NCBI GenBank assembly: GCA_004298385.1
Contig: SCTX01000071.1
Span: 1 to 46,812 of the forward strand
Direction of reading: 5' to 3'
DNA: 46,812 bases
From: Betaproteobacteria bacterium
GTDB taxonomy: Bacteria > Pseudomonadota > Gammaproteobacteria > Burkholderiales > SG8-39
Under the pieces are notes generated by a model. The model saw only the letters and a list, made by a program, of their open reading frames with translations. It did no database searches and was not told the DNA's origin. The translations under genes and the position numbers were made by a program. Every line of letters begins with the position of its first letter. Position 1 is the first letter of the stretch. Below, one piece after another: positions 22,990-32,365 of the stretch.

Positions 22990-23766
22990 TTACCGGGCCC
23001 TGCGGCGGCGATCCCAAGCCGAGATTTCCGTCCGCAGCAGAGCGCCGAACGATGCTTCGTTGCGGTCCAGGCGGGAGGTGGGGCCACCGATACCCATGGC
23101 GACGTTCATTCCCCGAACTTGCCGGAGCAAGGGCGCCGCGATGATACCCACGCCCTGGTGGAATCGGTTGGCCGAATAGGCGAACCCAGCCTTTCGCACC
23201 TGCTCGACCGATGCCTTCACGCCGGCCATGTTGAGTCCACTTTGCGTTCCGAATTCCGCGATCGACCTCTTGACTAGGCTTTCAATCTCTTCGTCCAGCA
23301 GACGGCTCATCAAGCACCAGCCTGTCGGCGTCTGCCATAGCGGTCTCATCGCGCCGATCTGAGGCACGAATTGGAGCGCCGCGCGCGAACTCGCCACGTG
23401 GACATACTGGACATGCAGGCTGTTGCGCACGGCAACGATGATCGTCTCGCCGCTCTTGTCTTGCAGTTGGGCCACCAAGGCAGCGATGTCGGCGTCTCCC
23501 TCGAGGAAATAGTCGCCTACCCAGCTCGCCAGCCGTGCGACCTTGAGCGAAGGCATGTAGGTGCGTGCGGCACGGTCGTGATGCAAATAGCCCAGTGTGA
23601 CCAGGGAACGCAACAGAACAGCGGCGCTCGATACCGGGTAACCGAGGGCCGTGACAATCTGATTCAATGGCAGCGGTCTTCGTACTTGGTCGAAGTGAGC
23701 CAGCAATTCCAGCGCCCGGCTTGCGCTCTTGACCGTATTCTGGATCGTCGAGGTGGTCGTCTTCAT
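22990..23766 (-). CDS. IclR-family regulator, likely controller of operons A and B
   Basis: The 258-residue product starts MKTTTSTIQNTVKSASRALE. The N-terminal winged helix (LPLNQIVTALGYPVSSAAVLLRSLVTLGYLH) and the C-terminal IclR ligand domain (SGETIIVAVRNS, GWCLMSRLLDEEIESL, VGIIAAPLLRQV, VAMGIGGPTSRL) are clear. It is the only regulator beside the two operons that share the palindrome, so I infer it binds there. Its own upstream region, between it and mltA, shows no copy of the palindrome. A longer frame from 23802 is less likely. Confidence 0.87.
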   Translation of the reverse strand: MKTTTSTIQNTVKSASRALELLAHFDQVRRPLPLNQIVTALGYPVSSAAVLLRSLVTLGYLHHDRAARTYMPSLKVARLASWVGDYFLEGDADIAALVAQLQDKSGETIIVAVRNSLHVQYVHVASSRAALQFVPQIGAMRPLWQTPTGWCLMSRLLDEEIESLVKRSIAEFGTQSGLNMAGVKASVEQVRKAGFAYSANRFHQGVGIIAAPLLRQVRGMNVAMGIGGPTSRLDRNEASFGALLRTEISAWDRRRRAR

Positions 23767-23944
23767 GGTTATCAGGATTTGGGGCGTGTTCAAGGTGGCC
23801 AAGCCGCGGCCACCCTACTTGGTCTCGCCGTCATTCTTCTTTTCCGGCCGCGGCCAGGCCCACCGGACGACGAACAGGCGCAGCCCCAAGGCCACGTCTG
23901 CTTCGAGCAAGAAAATCCACATGCCTTGCTATACTCCTTACACC

Positions 23945-25210
23945 ATGACTTGCATCATAAACCAGTGGCGCTCGCTCTGCGCGACGGCGCTCCTGGCGCT
24001 CGTTGCCGGCTGCGCCATCGGGCCGCCGGCTGCCCCGGCGGCGACCCAGGCCTGCCCTGCCGCCGCGCCCTGCCCCCTCTCTCCTCTCTGTCCGGTATGC
24101 CCCGCGGTCACGCCCGAGCCGCCGAAGGCCAGGACCCTGGAAGCGGTGAGCTGGTCCGAGGTATCGGGCTGGATGGATGACGATCCGGGCGCGGCGTGGG
24201 AGGCTTTTCTGCGCGGTTGCACCCGCCTGAAGACGCAAACCGCCTGGCGCGAGAGCTGCGTGCTGGCCGAGCAGCTTCCCGCCGGGGCTCCGGTGCGCGA
24301 CTTCTTCGAAACCCAGTTCCTGCCATATCGAGTGGCCAATGCAGACGGCAGCGTACAAGGCCTCGCCACCGGCTACTACGAGCCGCTGCTGCGCGGCAGC
24401 CGCAGGAAAGAGGGGCCGTACCGTTATCCGCTCTACGTCGCGCCCGAGGATCTGCTGATCGTCGATCTGGCCGAGATCAACCCCGAGCTGAAGCACCTGC
24501 GTCTGCGCGGACGGCTGGATGGCCGGCGCGTGGTACCGTATTACCCGCGCGCGGAAATCGAGCGCGGGCTGCCGGCTCTCGTCGGCAAGGAATTGCTCTG
24601 GGTGGATGATCCGGTGGATCTGTTTTTTCTGCAGATCCAGGGCTCCGGTCGGGTACTACTGGCCACGGGCGAGCTGGTGCGCGTGGGATACGCCGACCAG
24701 AACGGCCAGCCCTACAGGTCGATCGGGCGCTACCTGGTCGAGCAGGGCGAATTAAAGCTCGAGCAAGCGTCGATGCAGGGCATCAAGGCCTGGGGCGCGG
24801 CCAATCCGGGAAAACTGGATGCGCTGCTGAACCGGAATCCGAGCTATGTTTTTTTCCGCGAGCTGCCCAACGCCGAGGGCGTCCAGGGTTCCGCAAAAGC
24901 TGGCCCCGTGGCGACGAGCGGTCCCGTGGGCGCCCTGGGTGTGGCGCTCACGCCCGAGCGCTCCATTGCCGTCGACCCGCGTTATATTCCGCTGGGCGCG
25001 CCGGTGTTTCTCGCCACCACCTGGCCGAACAGTACGCAGCCGCTGGAGCGATTGGTACTGGCACAGGATACCGGCGGAGCGATTCGCGGCGCAGTGCGCG
25101 CCGATTTTTTCTGGGGCTTCGGCGAGGCTGCCGGCGCACAGGCAGGGCGTATGCGTCAAAGCGCCAGAATGTGGGTGTTGCTGCCGCGGGACTATCCGCT
25201 GCCGAAGTAA
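23945..25210 (+). CDS. mltA: Membrane-bound lytic transglycosylase A
   Basis: MltA cleaves peptidoglycan to 1,6-anhydromuropeptides at the outer membrane. The 421-residue lipoprotein has a signal peptide ending in the lipobox LVAGC, then a Pro/Ala/Cys-rich linker. The MltA barrel follows (ATGYYEPLLRGSRRK, LWVDDPVDLFFLQIQGSGRV), and the 3D domain carries the catalytic region AQDTGGAIRGAVRADFFWG, where the Asp of RADFF is the expected acid. The start could also be the ATG at 23921, eight codons earlier. It is divergent from the IclR gene and convergent with dsbC. Confidence 0.93.
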   Translation: MTCIINQWRSLCATALLALVAGCAIGPPAAPAATQACPAAAPCPLSPLCPVCPAVTPEPPKARTLEAVSWSEVSGWMDDDPGAAWEAFLRGCTRLKTQTAWRESCVLAEQLPAGAPVRDFFETQFLPYRVANADGSVQGLATGYYEPLLRGSRRKEGPYRYPLYVAPEDLLIVDLAEINPELKHLRLRGRLDGRRVVPYYPRAEIERGLPALVGKELLWVDDPVDLFFLQIQGSGRVLLATGELVRVGYADQNGQPYRSIGRYLVEQGELKLEQASMQGIKAWGAANPGKLDALLNRNPSYVFFRELPNAEGVQGSAKAGPVATSGPVGALGVALTPERSIAVDPRYIPLGAPVFLATTWPNSTQPLERLVLAQDTGGAIRGAVRADFFWGFGEAAGAQAGRMRQSARMWVLLPRDYPLPK

Positions 25211-25291
25211 GCGCCGATAGCCTTCGGCCCCGTTGCGACATGTGGGGTCCATCCCCTCATGCTTCGCCTTTGCAGCGGCCGTTTCGCGATT

Positions 25292-25308
25292 CTGAAACGG
25301 CGTTTCAG
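25292..25308. terminator. Small hairpin between convergent mltA and dsbC
   Basis: CTGAAAC and GTTTCAG form a 7-bp stem with a GGC loop, followed on the plus strand by CTTTCTATTTT. It may end mltA transcription; the T-run is interrupted. Confidence 0.4.
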
Positions 25309-25312
25309 CTTT

Positions 25313-26044
25313 CTATTTTCCGTTTTGGGTCAGCAGTTTTTCGACCTGCTCCGCCGGAATCGCGCCGGGCACGCGCTCGCCGTTGGCAAAGACCAGGGTC
25401 GGCGTGCCGGTGACGCGGTACCTGCGCCCCAGCTCCAGGGTCTTCTCGATCGGCGTGTCGCAGCGCGTGGCCGTCAGCACCGCCCCGTTCAGCATCAGAT
25501 CGCTCCAGGCTTTCGACCTGTCGGCGGAACACCATACTGCCCTCGATTTGTCGTGCGAATCCTGCGACAGGATGGGGTACAGGAAAGTGTAGATGGTAAC
25601 GTCATCCACCTTGGCCAGGTCTTTCTCGAAACGCTTGCAATAAGGGCAGTTGGGATCGGAGAATACCGCCAGGGTGCGCTTGCCGTTGCCGCGTACGGTC
25701 TTGACCGCGGCATCCAGCGGCAGATTTTCCCATTTGATGGCGCTCAGGTCGCGCAGCCTCTTCTCGGTAATGTTCTGCATGTTCTTGGCATCGATGATGT
25801 TGCCGCTGAAGATGTGGTTGATCTTCTCATCGGTGTAGAGAATCTCGCTGCCCATGCGCACTTCGTACAACCCCAAGTAAGGAGTCTTCGCCACTCCATC
25901 GATCTTGACTCCGCCCAGACGGCCTTCGAGAGTGCGTTTGATGATGGTCTCGGCGGTAAGCTTGCCCGCGGGTTCGGCGGCCTGCGTCTGTGCCAACGCC
26001 AGCGCCGGCGCGAGGAGGACGATTACGATTAGACGTTTCAACAT
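25313..26044 (-). CDS. dsbC: Periplasmic disulfide isomerase DsbC
   Basis: DsbC reshuffles wrong disulfides in the periplasm, kept reduced by DsbD. The 243-residue precursor has a signal peptide (MLKRLIVIVLLAPALALAQ), the N-terminal dimerisation domain (GVAKTPYLGLYEV) and a thioredoxin domain. That domain carries the active site CPYC (133-136), a second Cys pair WCSAD/RCDTP and the cis-Pro loop TGTPT. It is followed downstream only by the convergent mltA. The UbiH-type gene lies 24 bases upstream on the same strand. Confidence 0.95.
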   Translation of the reverse strand: MLKRLIVIVLLAPALALAQTQAAEPAGKLTAETIIKRTLEGRLGGVKIDGVAKTPYLGLYEVRMGSEILYTDEKINHIFSGNIIDAKNMQNITEKRLRDLSAIKWENLPLDAAVKTVRGNGKRTLAVFSDPNCPYCKRFEKDLAKVDDVTIYTFLYPILSQDSHDKSRAVWCSADRSKAWSDLMLNGAVLTATRCDTPIEKTLELGRRYRVTGTPTLVFANGERVPGAIPAEQVEKLLTQNGK

Positions 26045-26068
26045 GATTTTCCTTTACTTGCGCTGCTT

Positions 26069-27226
26069 TCAACCCAGGGCACGGCGGATTAGCAGGTTCT
26101 TTAGGACTGGCAGGGCATTGGTTAAGTTCAATCCGGTATTGCGCAATTTTGCCGCAGCGCCGCCTCGCGCGGCGAATAGTCTGTGCAGCCCGTCGGTCAC
26201 CCAGGCAAGCGCGAGTATATCTTCGGCGCGCGCGCGCTCATAGCGGCGCAGCAGGCGAATTTCACCCGGATCGCGAAATAGTTCACGCTGCAGCAGCACC
26301 TGGGCCAGAACAGCGGCGTCGCCAAAGCCCAGATTGACGCCCTGCCCCGCCAGAGGGTGCAGCACGTGGCCGGCGTCGCCGATGAGGGCGATACGCGGCG
26401 CGGCAAGACGCGTTGCGCGCAGCCGCGCAAGCGGGAACTGCATCGGCGCCGACAGCAGATCGAGTTTCCCCAACGCATCCTCGCCGGCCTCTGCTACGCG
26501 GGCGCAGAAGGCATCGGCCGGCAGCGAAACCAGCTCGGCGGCGCGGGCATCGGGCGTGGACCAGACCATGGACATGCGCTGCCCCGGCAACGGCAGGTAA
26601 GCGAGCACGCCATCTTCGCGGAACCACTGGTAGGCGGTGTTGTGGTGCGCTCTGGCGCAAGCGAAATTCGCCACCACGCCCATTTGCCCGTAGGATTTTT
26701 GCTCAACGGCAATTGCCGCAGCCTGGCGCGCCCAGGAATGCATGCCGTCCGCTGCGACCACCAGCCTGGCGTGCAGGGTTTTGCCGCTCGCCAGGGTAAG
26801 TTCCGCCGCCTCATCGCGCAGTTGCAGCGCCTCGCACCGGTCCGGACAGATGAGTTCGAGCTTGTGCTGGCGCTCCAGCCCCTGCCAAAGCACGGACTGC
26901 AGCCGGCTGCTCTCGACGATCCAGGCGAGTTCGGGCACACCCGAGGCGTAAGCGGAAAACTGCAATAGCGCATCCGCGCGATCGCCGCGGATCAACATCT
27001 CGTGCACGGCGCCGATGCGCTCGCGCTCGAGCCGTTTCCATACACCCAGGCCGTTCAGGAATGCGGCGCTGCCCGGACTGATGGCGTAGACGCGGCTATC
27101 CCAGGAATCGGCGGTGGTAGGCGCCTGCGCCTCCACTAGGGCCAGTTTAAGCCCGGCGCCGCGTAACGCCGTGGCGAAGCTCGCGCCCACGAGGCCCGCG
27201 CCGACAATGACAATATCGAAGTCCAT
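26069..27226 (-). CDS. UbiH/UbiF/VisC-family FAD hydroxylase
   Basis: A class A flavin monooxygenase of 385 residues. The N-terminal Rossmann motif is DIVIVGAGLVGASFATAL, the DG motif is VVAADGMHSWAR and the second FAD motif is LIGDAGHVLHPLAGQGVNLG. This family hydroxylates the ubiquinone ring at C5 (UbiI), C1 (UbiH) or C6 (UbiF). Since coq7 in this window covers C6, this protein more likely acts at C1 or C5; the choice cannot be made from motifs. It is probably co-transcribed with dsbC. Confidence 0.88.
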   Translation of the reverse strand: MDFDIVIVGAGLVGASFATALRGAGLKLALVEAQAPTTADSWDSRVYAISPGSAAFLNGLGVWKRLERERIGAVHEMLIRGDRADALLQFSAYASGVPELAWIVESSRLQSVLWQGLERQHKLELICPDRCEALQLRDEAAELTLASGKTLHARLVVAADGMHSWARQAAAIAVEQKSYGQMGVVANFACARAHHNTAYQWFREDGVLAYLPLPGQRMSMVWSTPDARAAELVSLPADAFCARVAEAGEDALGKLDLLSAPMQFPLARLRATRLAAPRIALIGDAGHVLHPLAGQGVNLGFGDAAVLAQVLLQRELFRDPGEIRLLRRYERARAEDILALAWVTDGLHRLFAARGGAAAKLRNTGLNLTNALPVLKNLLIRRALG

Positions 27227-27425
27227 GGGGGAATTTTAGACGCAAAAGTGGCAAAGAAACGCAAACAGCGCGAAGATGAAACTCATGCCCCGGCGGCGCT
27301 GGCTTGCCCAGGGCGGGCAGCGCCAGCGCGCCAGCAGAAATTTTTCCTTTCTGGATTCAGTCGGATAGCGCGCCAACGCGCTTGACAGCCCTAGTGTGGC
27401 GCGAGGATAATCCGCGCCTTCGCCT

Positions 27426-27502
27426 GGCGAATTAGCTCAGCCGGTTAGAGCGACGGAATCATAATCCGCAGGTCCCCAGTTCGAATCTGGGATTCGCCAC
27501 CA
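27426..27502 (+). tRNA. tRNA-Met (anticodon CAT), elongator type
   Basis: GGCGAAT pairs with ATTCGCC, then ACCA is encoded. The D stem is GCTC/GAGC, the anticodon loop ATCATAA with CAT, and the T arm CCCAG-TTCGAAT-CTGGG. The outermost pair of the anticodon stem looks like an A-C mismatch. An initiator tRNA would have an unpaired first base and a CGGGCTC start, so this is the elongator form, or possibly a tRNA-Ile2 that is modified to read ATA. Confidence 0.93.
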
Positions 27503-27639
27503 ACATCGATGCGGCTCCCAGCGATTGGGGCCGCCTGCCTGTGCGCCTTCTTCCAACCGAAAACAGTGGTTAGCGCTTGCTTGCAAGCGTGGTGCGGCAT
27601 CGGGCTCGCGCCAGCGCTGTGCGCGGGCGACCCCAACAA

Positions 27640-27666
27640 AAAAGGCGACATGCAATGCCGCCTTTT
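27640..27666. terminator. Bidirectional terminator between tRNA-Met and the cytochrome gene
   Basis: AAAAGGCG and CGCCTTTT form an 8-bp stem that extends through CAT/ATG around a short loop. T-rich tracts follow on both strands (TTTTCTTT and TTTTTTG). It lies 19 bases beyond the cytochrome gene stop. Confidence 0.75.
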
Positions 27667-27684
27667 CTTTCCCGCTTGCTGGAA

Positions 27685-28062
27685 TTACTTCTTCGCCGCA
27701 CCGCCTCCGCCGCCTGCCCCTGCGCCACCGCCCGCACCGGCTGATTTCACATGGCATTTCACGCAATCGGCCGGCGCCTTAACGCTGAACGCCTTCTTGC
27801 CGTCGTGGCAGGCGCCGCAGAATTTGCCTGTGTTCATATCGGCCATGGTTATCTTATCTTTGCCTTTTTTCATTTCGAACAGTTTGGGCGCAGTGTGGCA
27901 ATCCGCGCATTTCAAACCTTTGTCCGCATGCACCTTGGCATCGAAAGTCACTTTACCCATAGGCCCGCCGGGAAACTCCACCTTCCCAGCCGGAACCGCC
28001 AGGGCGTTCCCGATCGACAGCGTCAGCGTCAAGAATACAGCCAATATCCCCGTGAACTTCAT
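27685..28062 (-). CDS. Small triheme c-type cytochrome (c7-like), exported
   Basis: The 125-residue precursor has a signal peptide (MKFTGILAVFLTLTLSIGNA, cleavage near ALA). Three haem sites follow: CADCH (52-56), CGACH (82-86) and CVKCH (100-104). VTFDAKVHADKGLKC matches the c7 triheme pattern, in which the leading His is an axial ligand. The last 20 residues are Gly/Ala only (GAGGGAGAGG) and end KK, an odd tail. It should be a periplasmic electron carrier. GGGGG precedes the start. There is no oxidoreductase partner nearby. Confidence 0.88.
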   Translation of the reverse strand: MKFTGILAVFLTLTLSIGNALAVPAGKVEFPGGPMGKVTFDAKVHADKGLKCADCHTAPKLFEMKKGKDKITMADMNTGKFCGACHDGKKAFSVKAPADCVKCHVKSAGAGGGAGAGGGGGAAKK

Positions 28063-28232
28063 TTTATTACCCCCTTGCATTGTTAAGATTAAGAATGAAG
28101 AACCACCTACATTAACGCAACCCCATGACAAACCGTTGACCGGCATGCGCACCGATATCCATGATGTTATTGTCGCTTTTCCATTGCTCGATGTCTACCG
28201 GAAAAATTCGGCCAGCCCCCCGGGTCGCGCGT

Positions 28233-28850
28233 TCACGCCTTAAGTCTCCTTCTGATTTCCTTTGCCAGCAACTCGATCTCCAAAGCCGCCACCGAACCGG
28301 CCGGGGGAAACCCGACAATGGGGGTCTCGACGAAGGCCACGCGCTGGCCGATCTGAGCCGACATGAACGGCACGCCGGAATGCTCCAATTCCTCCCGGAT
28401 GTGGGCCGAAACGGCGGTACGCTGAGCCATGGTCAGGACGATTGCGTAAGGCAAAGGCGCGCGCTTGCGCTCTTTCGCGCCGGCGATTTCGCGCAGCAGT
28501 TCCACCGCTTCCATCGCCTCCCTCACGTCGAACGGCGAAGGCTTACAGGGAATAAGCACGAAGTCGGAGTGAGCCAGAGCCTCGATGTTCTTGCGCCGCC
28601 TGTAGCCTGCGGTGTCGATCACGACCCGTTCATACTCGCCAGCCAGTTTCGCTATGGTCTTGCCGATTCCCTTGCTGGTGTCCTCGAAAACGGGAACGTG
28701 CAGAACCTCCTGCCGGCAGAGGGACAACGATGCCTGCGGATCCGCGTCGAGGAGCGCGGTTTTCCTGGTCTGCGACCAATAGGCCGCGAGGCAGACGGCG
28801 AGGGTGGATTTTCCGCAGCCGCCCTTGGTCGAGTACAGGGAGACGATCAT
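28233..28850 (-). CDS. Orphan ParA/MinD-type ATPase
   Basis: The 205-residue protein has the deviant Walker A STKGGCGKST at its start, DADPQASLS, VVIDTAGYRRRKNIEALAHS (Walker B) and the ParA-like VLIPCKPSPFDVREAMEAVE. It is short and lacks a DNA-binding extension and a ParB neighbour. It belongs to the small ParA proteins that position non-plasmid cargo or lie in mobile elements. No cargo is evident from the neighbours (triheme cytochrome downstream, exported protein upstream on the other strand). Confidence 0.88.
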   Translation of the reverse strand: MIVSLYSTKGGCGKSTLAVCLAAYWSQTRKTALLDADPQASLSLCRQEVLHVPVFEDTSKGIGKTIAKLAGEYERVVIDTAGYRRRKNIEALAHSDFVLIPCKPSPFDVREAMEAVELLREIAGAKERKRAPLPYAIVLTMAQRTAVSAHIREELEHSGVPFMSAQIGQRVAFVETPIVGFPPAGSVAALEIELLAKEIRRRLKA

Positions 28851-29070
28851 TTCCTAATTCTGCCGAAGGTCGAGGCGCGACGGTCTTCCCGGGGAAGCGG
28901 ATGCGCCAAGCACAAGTCCTTGCACCGAAACGCCGCCGGATGAAGCGTACTACGAAGCAGTCCCGGATGAAAGCATCGGCGCGGCGCGCGCCCCCGCGCG
29001 TCGCTCATGGCTATGCACGGGTCCCTCGTTTATAATCCCCTGCCTCGATTCAACAATCTGGTGCCGCCCG

Positions 29071-29391
29071 ATGCGAAGAAAACTGCTCGTCCTGCTGATC
29101 TGCGCCCTGGTCGTGCCGGCGGCCGTCCTGGCCCAGTTGCGGCAGATCCCGGATTTGGCCAAGCGCGGCAGCATCGTCCACATTCAGGACGTCATCGTCG
29201 AAGTCGACGGCCAGCGGATGCGCCTATCCGCCGGCGCGCAGATCCGCAGCCGAGACAATCTGTTCATCGTGCCGATGAGCCTGCCGCGAGGCGCGCCGGT
29301 GAAATACACCCTCGACGGCTCGGGCCAGATACACCGGGTATGGGTGCTCACCGCCGAAGAAGCCGCCGCGCCCGACAAGAAACCAAAGTGA
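29071..29391 (+). CDS. Small exported protein of unknown function
   Basis: The 106-residue product has a signal peptide ([22 protein letters not shown]). The mature part, [20 protein letters not shown] and [20 protein letters not shown], is predicted beta-rich. I do not know a named family. It ends 2 bases before the miaB start, so it is in the same operon. Confidence 0.75.
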   Translation: MRRKLLVLLICALVVPAAVLAQLRQIPDLAKRGSIVHIQDVIVEVDGQRMRLSAGAQIRSRDNLFIVPMSLPRGAPVKYTLDGSGQIHRVWVLTAEEAAAPDKKPK

Positions 29392-29393
29392 CG

Positions 29394-30905
29394 ATGGCGC
29401 ACAAGCTCTACATCAAGACTTTCGGTTGTCAGATGAACGAGTACGACTCGGCCAAGATGGCGGACGTGCTCGCCGCGGCCGAAGGCATGGAGACCACCAC
29501 CGATCCGGCCGAGGCCGACGTGATCGTGTTCAACACCTGCTCGGTACGCGAAAAGGCGCAGGAGAAAGTGTTCCACGACCTGGGCCGGGTGAAACAGCTC
29601 AAGCGCGAGCGCCCCGGCCTGGTGATCGGCGTCGGCGGCTGTGTCGCCAGCCAGGAGGGCGCGGCCATCGTTGCGCGCGCGCCTTACGTCGATGTGGTAT
29701 TCGGCCCGCAGACCCTGCACCGCCTGCCGGCGCTGATCGCGGCGCGCCGGCGCACGGGCAAGCCGCAGGTGGACATCTCTTTTCCCGAGATCGAGAAATT
29801 CGACCGCCTGCCGCCGGCGCGGGTCGCGGGCGTCTCGGCCTTCGTCTCCATCATGGAGGGTTGCGGCAAGTACTGCAGCTTCTGCGTCGTCCCCTACACC
29901 CGCGGCGAGGAAGTTTCGCGGCCGTTCGAGGATGTCCTCACCGAGGTGGCGGAACTGGCGCTGGCAGGCGTGAAGGAAGTTACCCTGCTCGGCCAGAACG
30001 TAAACGCTTATCGCGGCGACACCGGCGGCGAGCGCAACGACGGCTCGCGCGACAGCGCCGACTTCGCGCTGCTGCTGGAATACGTCGCCGAAATTCCCGG
30101 CATCGAGCGCGTCCGCTACACCACCTCGCATCCCAAGGAATTCACCCAGCGCCTGATCGACGCCTACGTCCGCATCCCCAATCTCGCGGGCCACGTGCAC
30201 CTGCCGCTACAGTCGGGATCGGACCGGGTGCTTGCGGCGATGAAGCGCGGCTACACCGCGCTGGAGTACAAGTCCATCATCCGCCGGCTGCGCGCCGCGC
30301 GCCCCGATATTTCTATTTCGTCGGACTTCATCGTCGGCTTCCCCGGCGAAACCGAGCGCGATTTCGAAGCGACCATGAAGCTCATAGCCGAAATCGGCTT
30401 CGACGATTCCTACTCATTCCTCTATAGCCCGCGGCCGGGCACGCCGGCGGCGGAACTCGCCGACGACACGCCGCAGAAGGTGAAGCAGGAACGTTTGGCG
30501 CGATTGCAGGCGCTGATCGAACGGCAGGCGAGCGCGATCAGCAATGCCATGGTCGGCAGCACCCAGCGCGTTCTAGTCGAGGGCGCGGCGAAAAAAAATC
30601 CCGGCGAGCTTTGCGGTCGCTGCAGCAGCAATCGCATGGTGAATTTCGCCGGTCCGGCCGAGCTCGTCGGCTGCCTGGTCGACATCACCATCACGGCGGC
30701 GCTGTCGCACTCCCTACGCGGCGAATGCCGCGTTCCACCATCGGGCGGCGAATGCCGCGTTCCACGATCGGGCGGCGAATGCCGCGTTCCACCATCGGGC
30801 GGCGAATGCCGTGTTCCACCATCAGGCGGCAACGTCCGCGTTCCACAATCGGCCGGCGAAATCCGCGTTGCCGAAGCGGGCGGCAAGGTCCGCACTTTGC
30901 GATGA
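29394..30905 (+). CDS. miaB: tRNA-2-methylthio-N6-dimethylallyladenosine synthase MiaB
   Basis: MiaB adds the methylthio group to i6A37 of tRNAs. The 503-residue product has the three N-terminal cluster cysteines (C12, C49, C83) and the radical-SAM motif CGKYCSFC (C157, C161, C164). FPGETERDF and a C-terminal TRAM domain ([17 protein letters not shown]) follow. It starts 2 bases after the exported-protein stop. After the TRAM domain, from about residue 442, the chain continues into a repetitive tail of seven 9-residue units (GECRVPPSG), which ordinary MiaB lacks. The stop TGA overlaps the phoH start. Confidence 0.95.
   Translation: MAHKLYIKTFGCQMNEYDSAKMADVLAAAEGMETTTDPAEADVIVFNTCSVREKAQEKVFHDLGRVKQLKRERPGLVIGVGGCVASQEGAAIVARAPYVDVVFGPQTLHRLPALIAARRRTGKPQVDISFPEIEKFDRLPPARVAGVSAFVSIMEGCGKYCSFCVVPYTRGEEVSRPFEDVLTEVAELALAGVKEVTLLGQNVNAYRGDTGGERNDGSRDSADFALLLEYVAEIPGIERVRYTTSHPKEFTQRLIDAYVRIPNLAGHVHLPLQSGSDRVLAAMKRGYTALEYKSIIRRLRAARPDISISSDFIVGFPGETERDFEATMKLIAEIGFDDSYSFLYSPRPGTPAAELADDTPQKVKQERLARLQALIERQASAISNAMVGSTQRVLVEGAAKKNPGELCGRCSSNRMVNFAGPAELVGCLVDITITAALSHSLRGECRVPPSGGECRVPRSGGECRVPPSGGECRVPPSGGNVRVPQSAGEIRVAEAGGKVRTLR
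30718..30905 (+). repeat. Seven 27-bp tandem repeats forming the 3' end of miaB
   Basis: Units start at 30718, 30745, 30772, 30799, 30826, 30853 and 30880, the last ending with the stop codon. Units 1-4 are nearly identical and units 5-7 have diverged. Each unit starts with GCGGCGAATGCCGC, a 5-bp hairpin (arms GCGGC/GCCGC), and the translated unit is GECRVPPSG. All frames stay open through the array. Confidence 0.92.
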
Positions 30906-31846
30906 AGCCCAAACCGGTAGAAATCACGCTCTCTCCGGTCGACAATCAGCGCCTCGCTACTTTATGCGGCGTGTTCGATGAGAACCTGCGCCAGATCGAA
31001 ATCGCGCTCGACATCACCATCTCGCGCCGCGGCGAGCGCTTCGTGCTGAAAGGACATCCGCGGCAGACCGCGCGCGGGGCCGACGTGCTGGAGCGCTTCT
31101 ACAACCAGGCCAAACGCGGCCTCACCATCGACGACGTGCAGCTTGGCCTGGTGGAGGTCCGACAGTCCAGCGCAACTGCGGAAGCCCCGGCCCTGCTCAC
31201 GCGCAAGCCCGACCTGCACGGGCGCACCCCGCGCCAGGTCGAGTACATGAAAAACATCCTCGAGCACGACATTAGCTTCGGCATCGGCCCGGCCGGCACC
31301 GGCAAGACCTATCTGGCGGTAGCCTGCGCGGTGGACGCGCTGGAACGCGACGCGGTGAAGCGCATCGTGCTGGTGCGCCCGGCGGTGGAGGCCGGCGAGC
31401 GGCTCGGCTTTCTTCCCGGCGACCTGGCGGAGAAAGTCAATCCGTATCTGCGCCCGCTGCACGACGCGCTCTACGACCTGATGGGCTTCGACAAGGTGGG
31501 AAAATTGTTCGAGCGCGGCGCGATCGAGATCGCCCCGCTTGCCTACATGCGCGGGCGCACCCTCAACCACTCCTTCATCATCCTCGACGAGGCGCAGAAC
31601 ACCACGCCGGAGCAGATGAAAATGTTCCTCACCCGCATCGGCTTCGGCAGCAAGGCGGTGGTCACCGGCGATGTCACTCAAATCGACCTGCCGCGCGGCA
31701 GCAAGAGCGGATTGGTGGAGGCGCGCAGGATACTGGCCGAGGTGCGCGGCCTCGCTTTCACCTTGTTTCTTGCGGAGGACGTCGTGCGCCACCCGCTGGT
31801 GCAGCGCATCGTCAACGCGTATGAGCGCCAACAGAACGAAACCTGA
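30902..31846 (+). CDS. phoH: PhoH-family ATPase (YbeZ)
   Basis: The 314-residue protein starts [18 protein letters not shown] in ATGA at the miaB stop. It has an N-terminal KH-like part, then the PhoH domain with Walker [15 protein letters not shown] and Walker [13 protein letters not shown], and arginine-rich ends. The family is an RNA-associated NTPase working with YbeY; the product is usually called PhoH or YbeZ. Its 3' end overlaps ybeY by 26 bases. Confidence 0.95.
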   Translation: MKPKPVEITLSPVDNQRLATLCGVFDENLRQIEIALDITISRRGERFVLKGHPRQTARGADVLERFYNQAKRGLTIDDVQLGLVEVRQSSATAEAPALLTRKPDLHGRTPRQVEYMKNILEHDISFGIGPAGTGKTYLAVACAVDALERDAVKRIVLVRPAVEAGERLGFLPGDLAEKVNPYLRPLHDALYDLMGFDKVGKLFERGAIEIAPLAYMRGRTLNHSFIILDEAQNTTPEQMKMFLTRIGFGSKAVVTGDVTQIDLPRGSKSGLVEARRILAEVRGLAFTLFLAEDVVRHPLVQRIVNAYERQQNET

Positions 31847-32306
31847 GCGCGCCGCGGTCAAACTGGAACTGACGGTGCAAAAAGCGGTGAACTCCCCCGG
31901 CCTGCCGACCAAGACCGAGTTGCGCCGCTGGCTGGCTGCGGCCCTCGAACGGAGCGCCGCGGTCACCGTGCGCTTCGTCGGCGCCGCCGAAGGCCGCAGG
32001 CTCAACCGCGAGTACCGCGACCGCGACTACGCCACCAACGTGCTCAGCTTCGACTACGGCAGCAGCGCGCTCGGCCAGGCGCTCACGGGCGACATCGTGC
32101 TGTGCGCGCCGGTGCTGAGGCGCGAGGCGCGCGCGCAGGGCAAGACGCTCGCCGCGCACGTCGCGCACCTGGCGGTGCACGGCGCGCTGCACCTGCAGGG
32201 ATACGATCACCAAAGCCCGAGCGCCGCGGCGCGGATGGAAGCGCTGGAAAAGAGGATACTGGCGAAACTCGCGTTTCCGGACCCCTACGCCGGCGCTGCA
32301 GGATGA
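31821..32306 (+). CDS. ybeY: Endoribonuclease YbeY
   Basis: YbeY is a zinc endoribonuclease that matures 16S rRNA and degrades faulty ribosomes. The 161-residue product has the conserved LNREYRDRDYATNVLSF and the zinc motif HGALHLQGYDH. The chosen ATG at 31821 lies within the end of phoH; the protein then starts [15 protein letters not shown] start further in is possible. It is followed by corC. Confidence 0.93.
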   Translation: MSANRTKPERAAVKLELTVQKAVNSPGLPTKTELRRWLAAALERSAAVTVRFVGAAEGRRLNREYRDRDYATNVLSFDYGSSALGQALTGDIVLCAPVLRREARAQGKTLAAHVAHLAVHGALHLQGYDHQSPSAAARMEALEKRILAKLAFPDPYAGAAG

Positions 32307-32365
32307 AGAACGGGTGACAGGTGGATAATATCACCCTGCTCCCCGGCGCCCGCCACCAGTCAGAC

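Noticed and set aside
27437-27766. Minus-strand ORF across the tRNA gene
   Set aside because: Its C-terminus is just the tRNA read backwards, a known artefact of annotation.
29184-30200. 338-codon minus-strand frame opposite miaB
   Set aside because: It mirrors a gene with all MiaB cysteines; the antisense reading is His/Arg-rich noise.
30718-30905. CRISPR-like repeat array
   Set aside because: The repeats are contiguous 27-bp units without spacers, in frame with miaB; this is a coding minisatellite.
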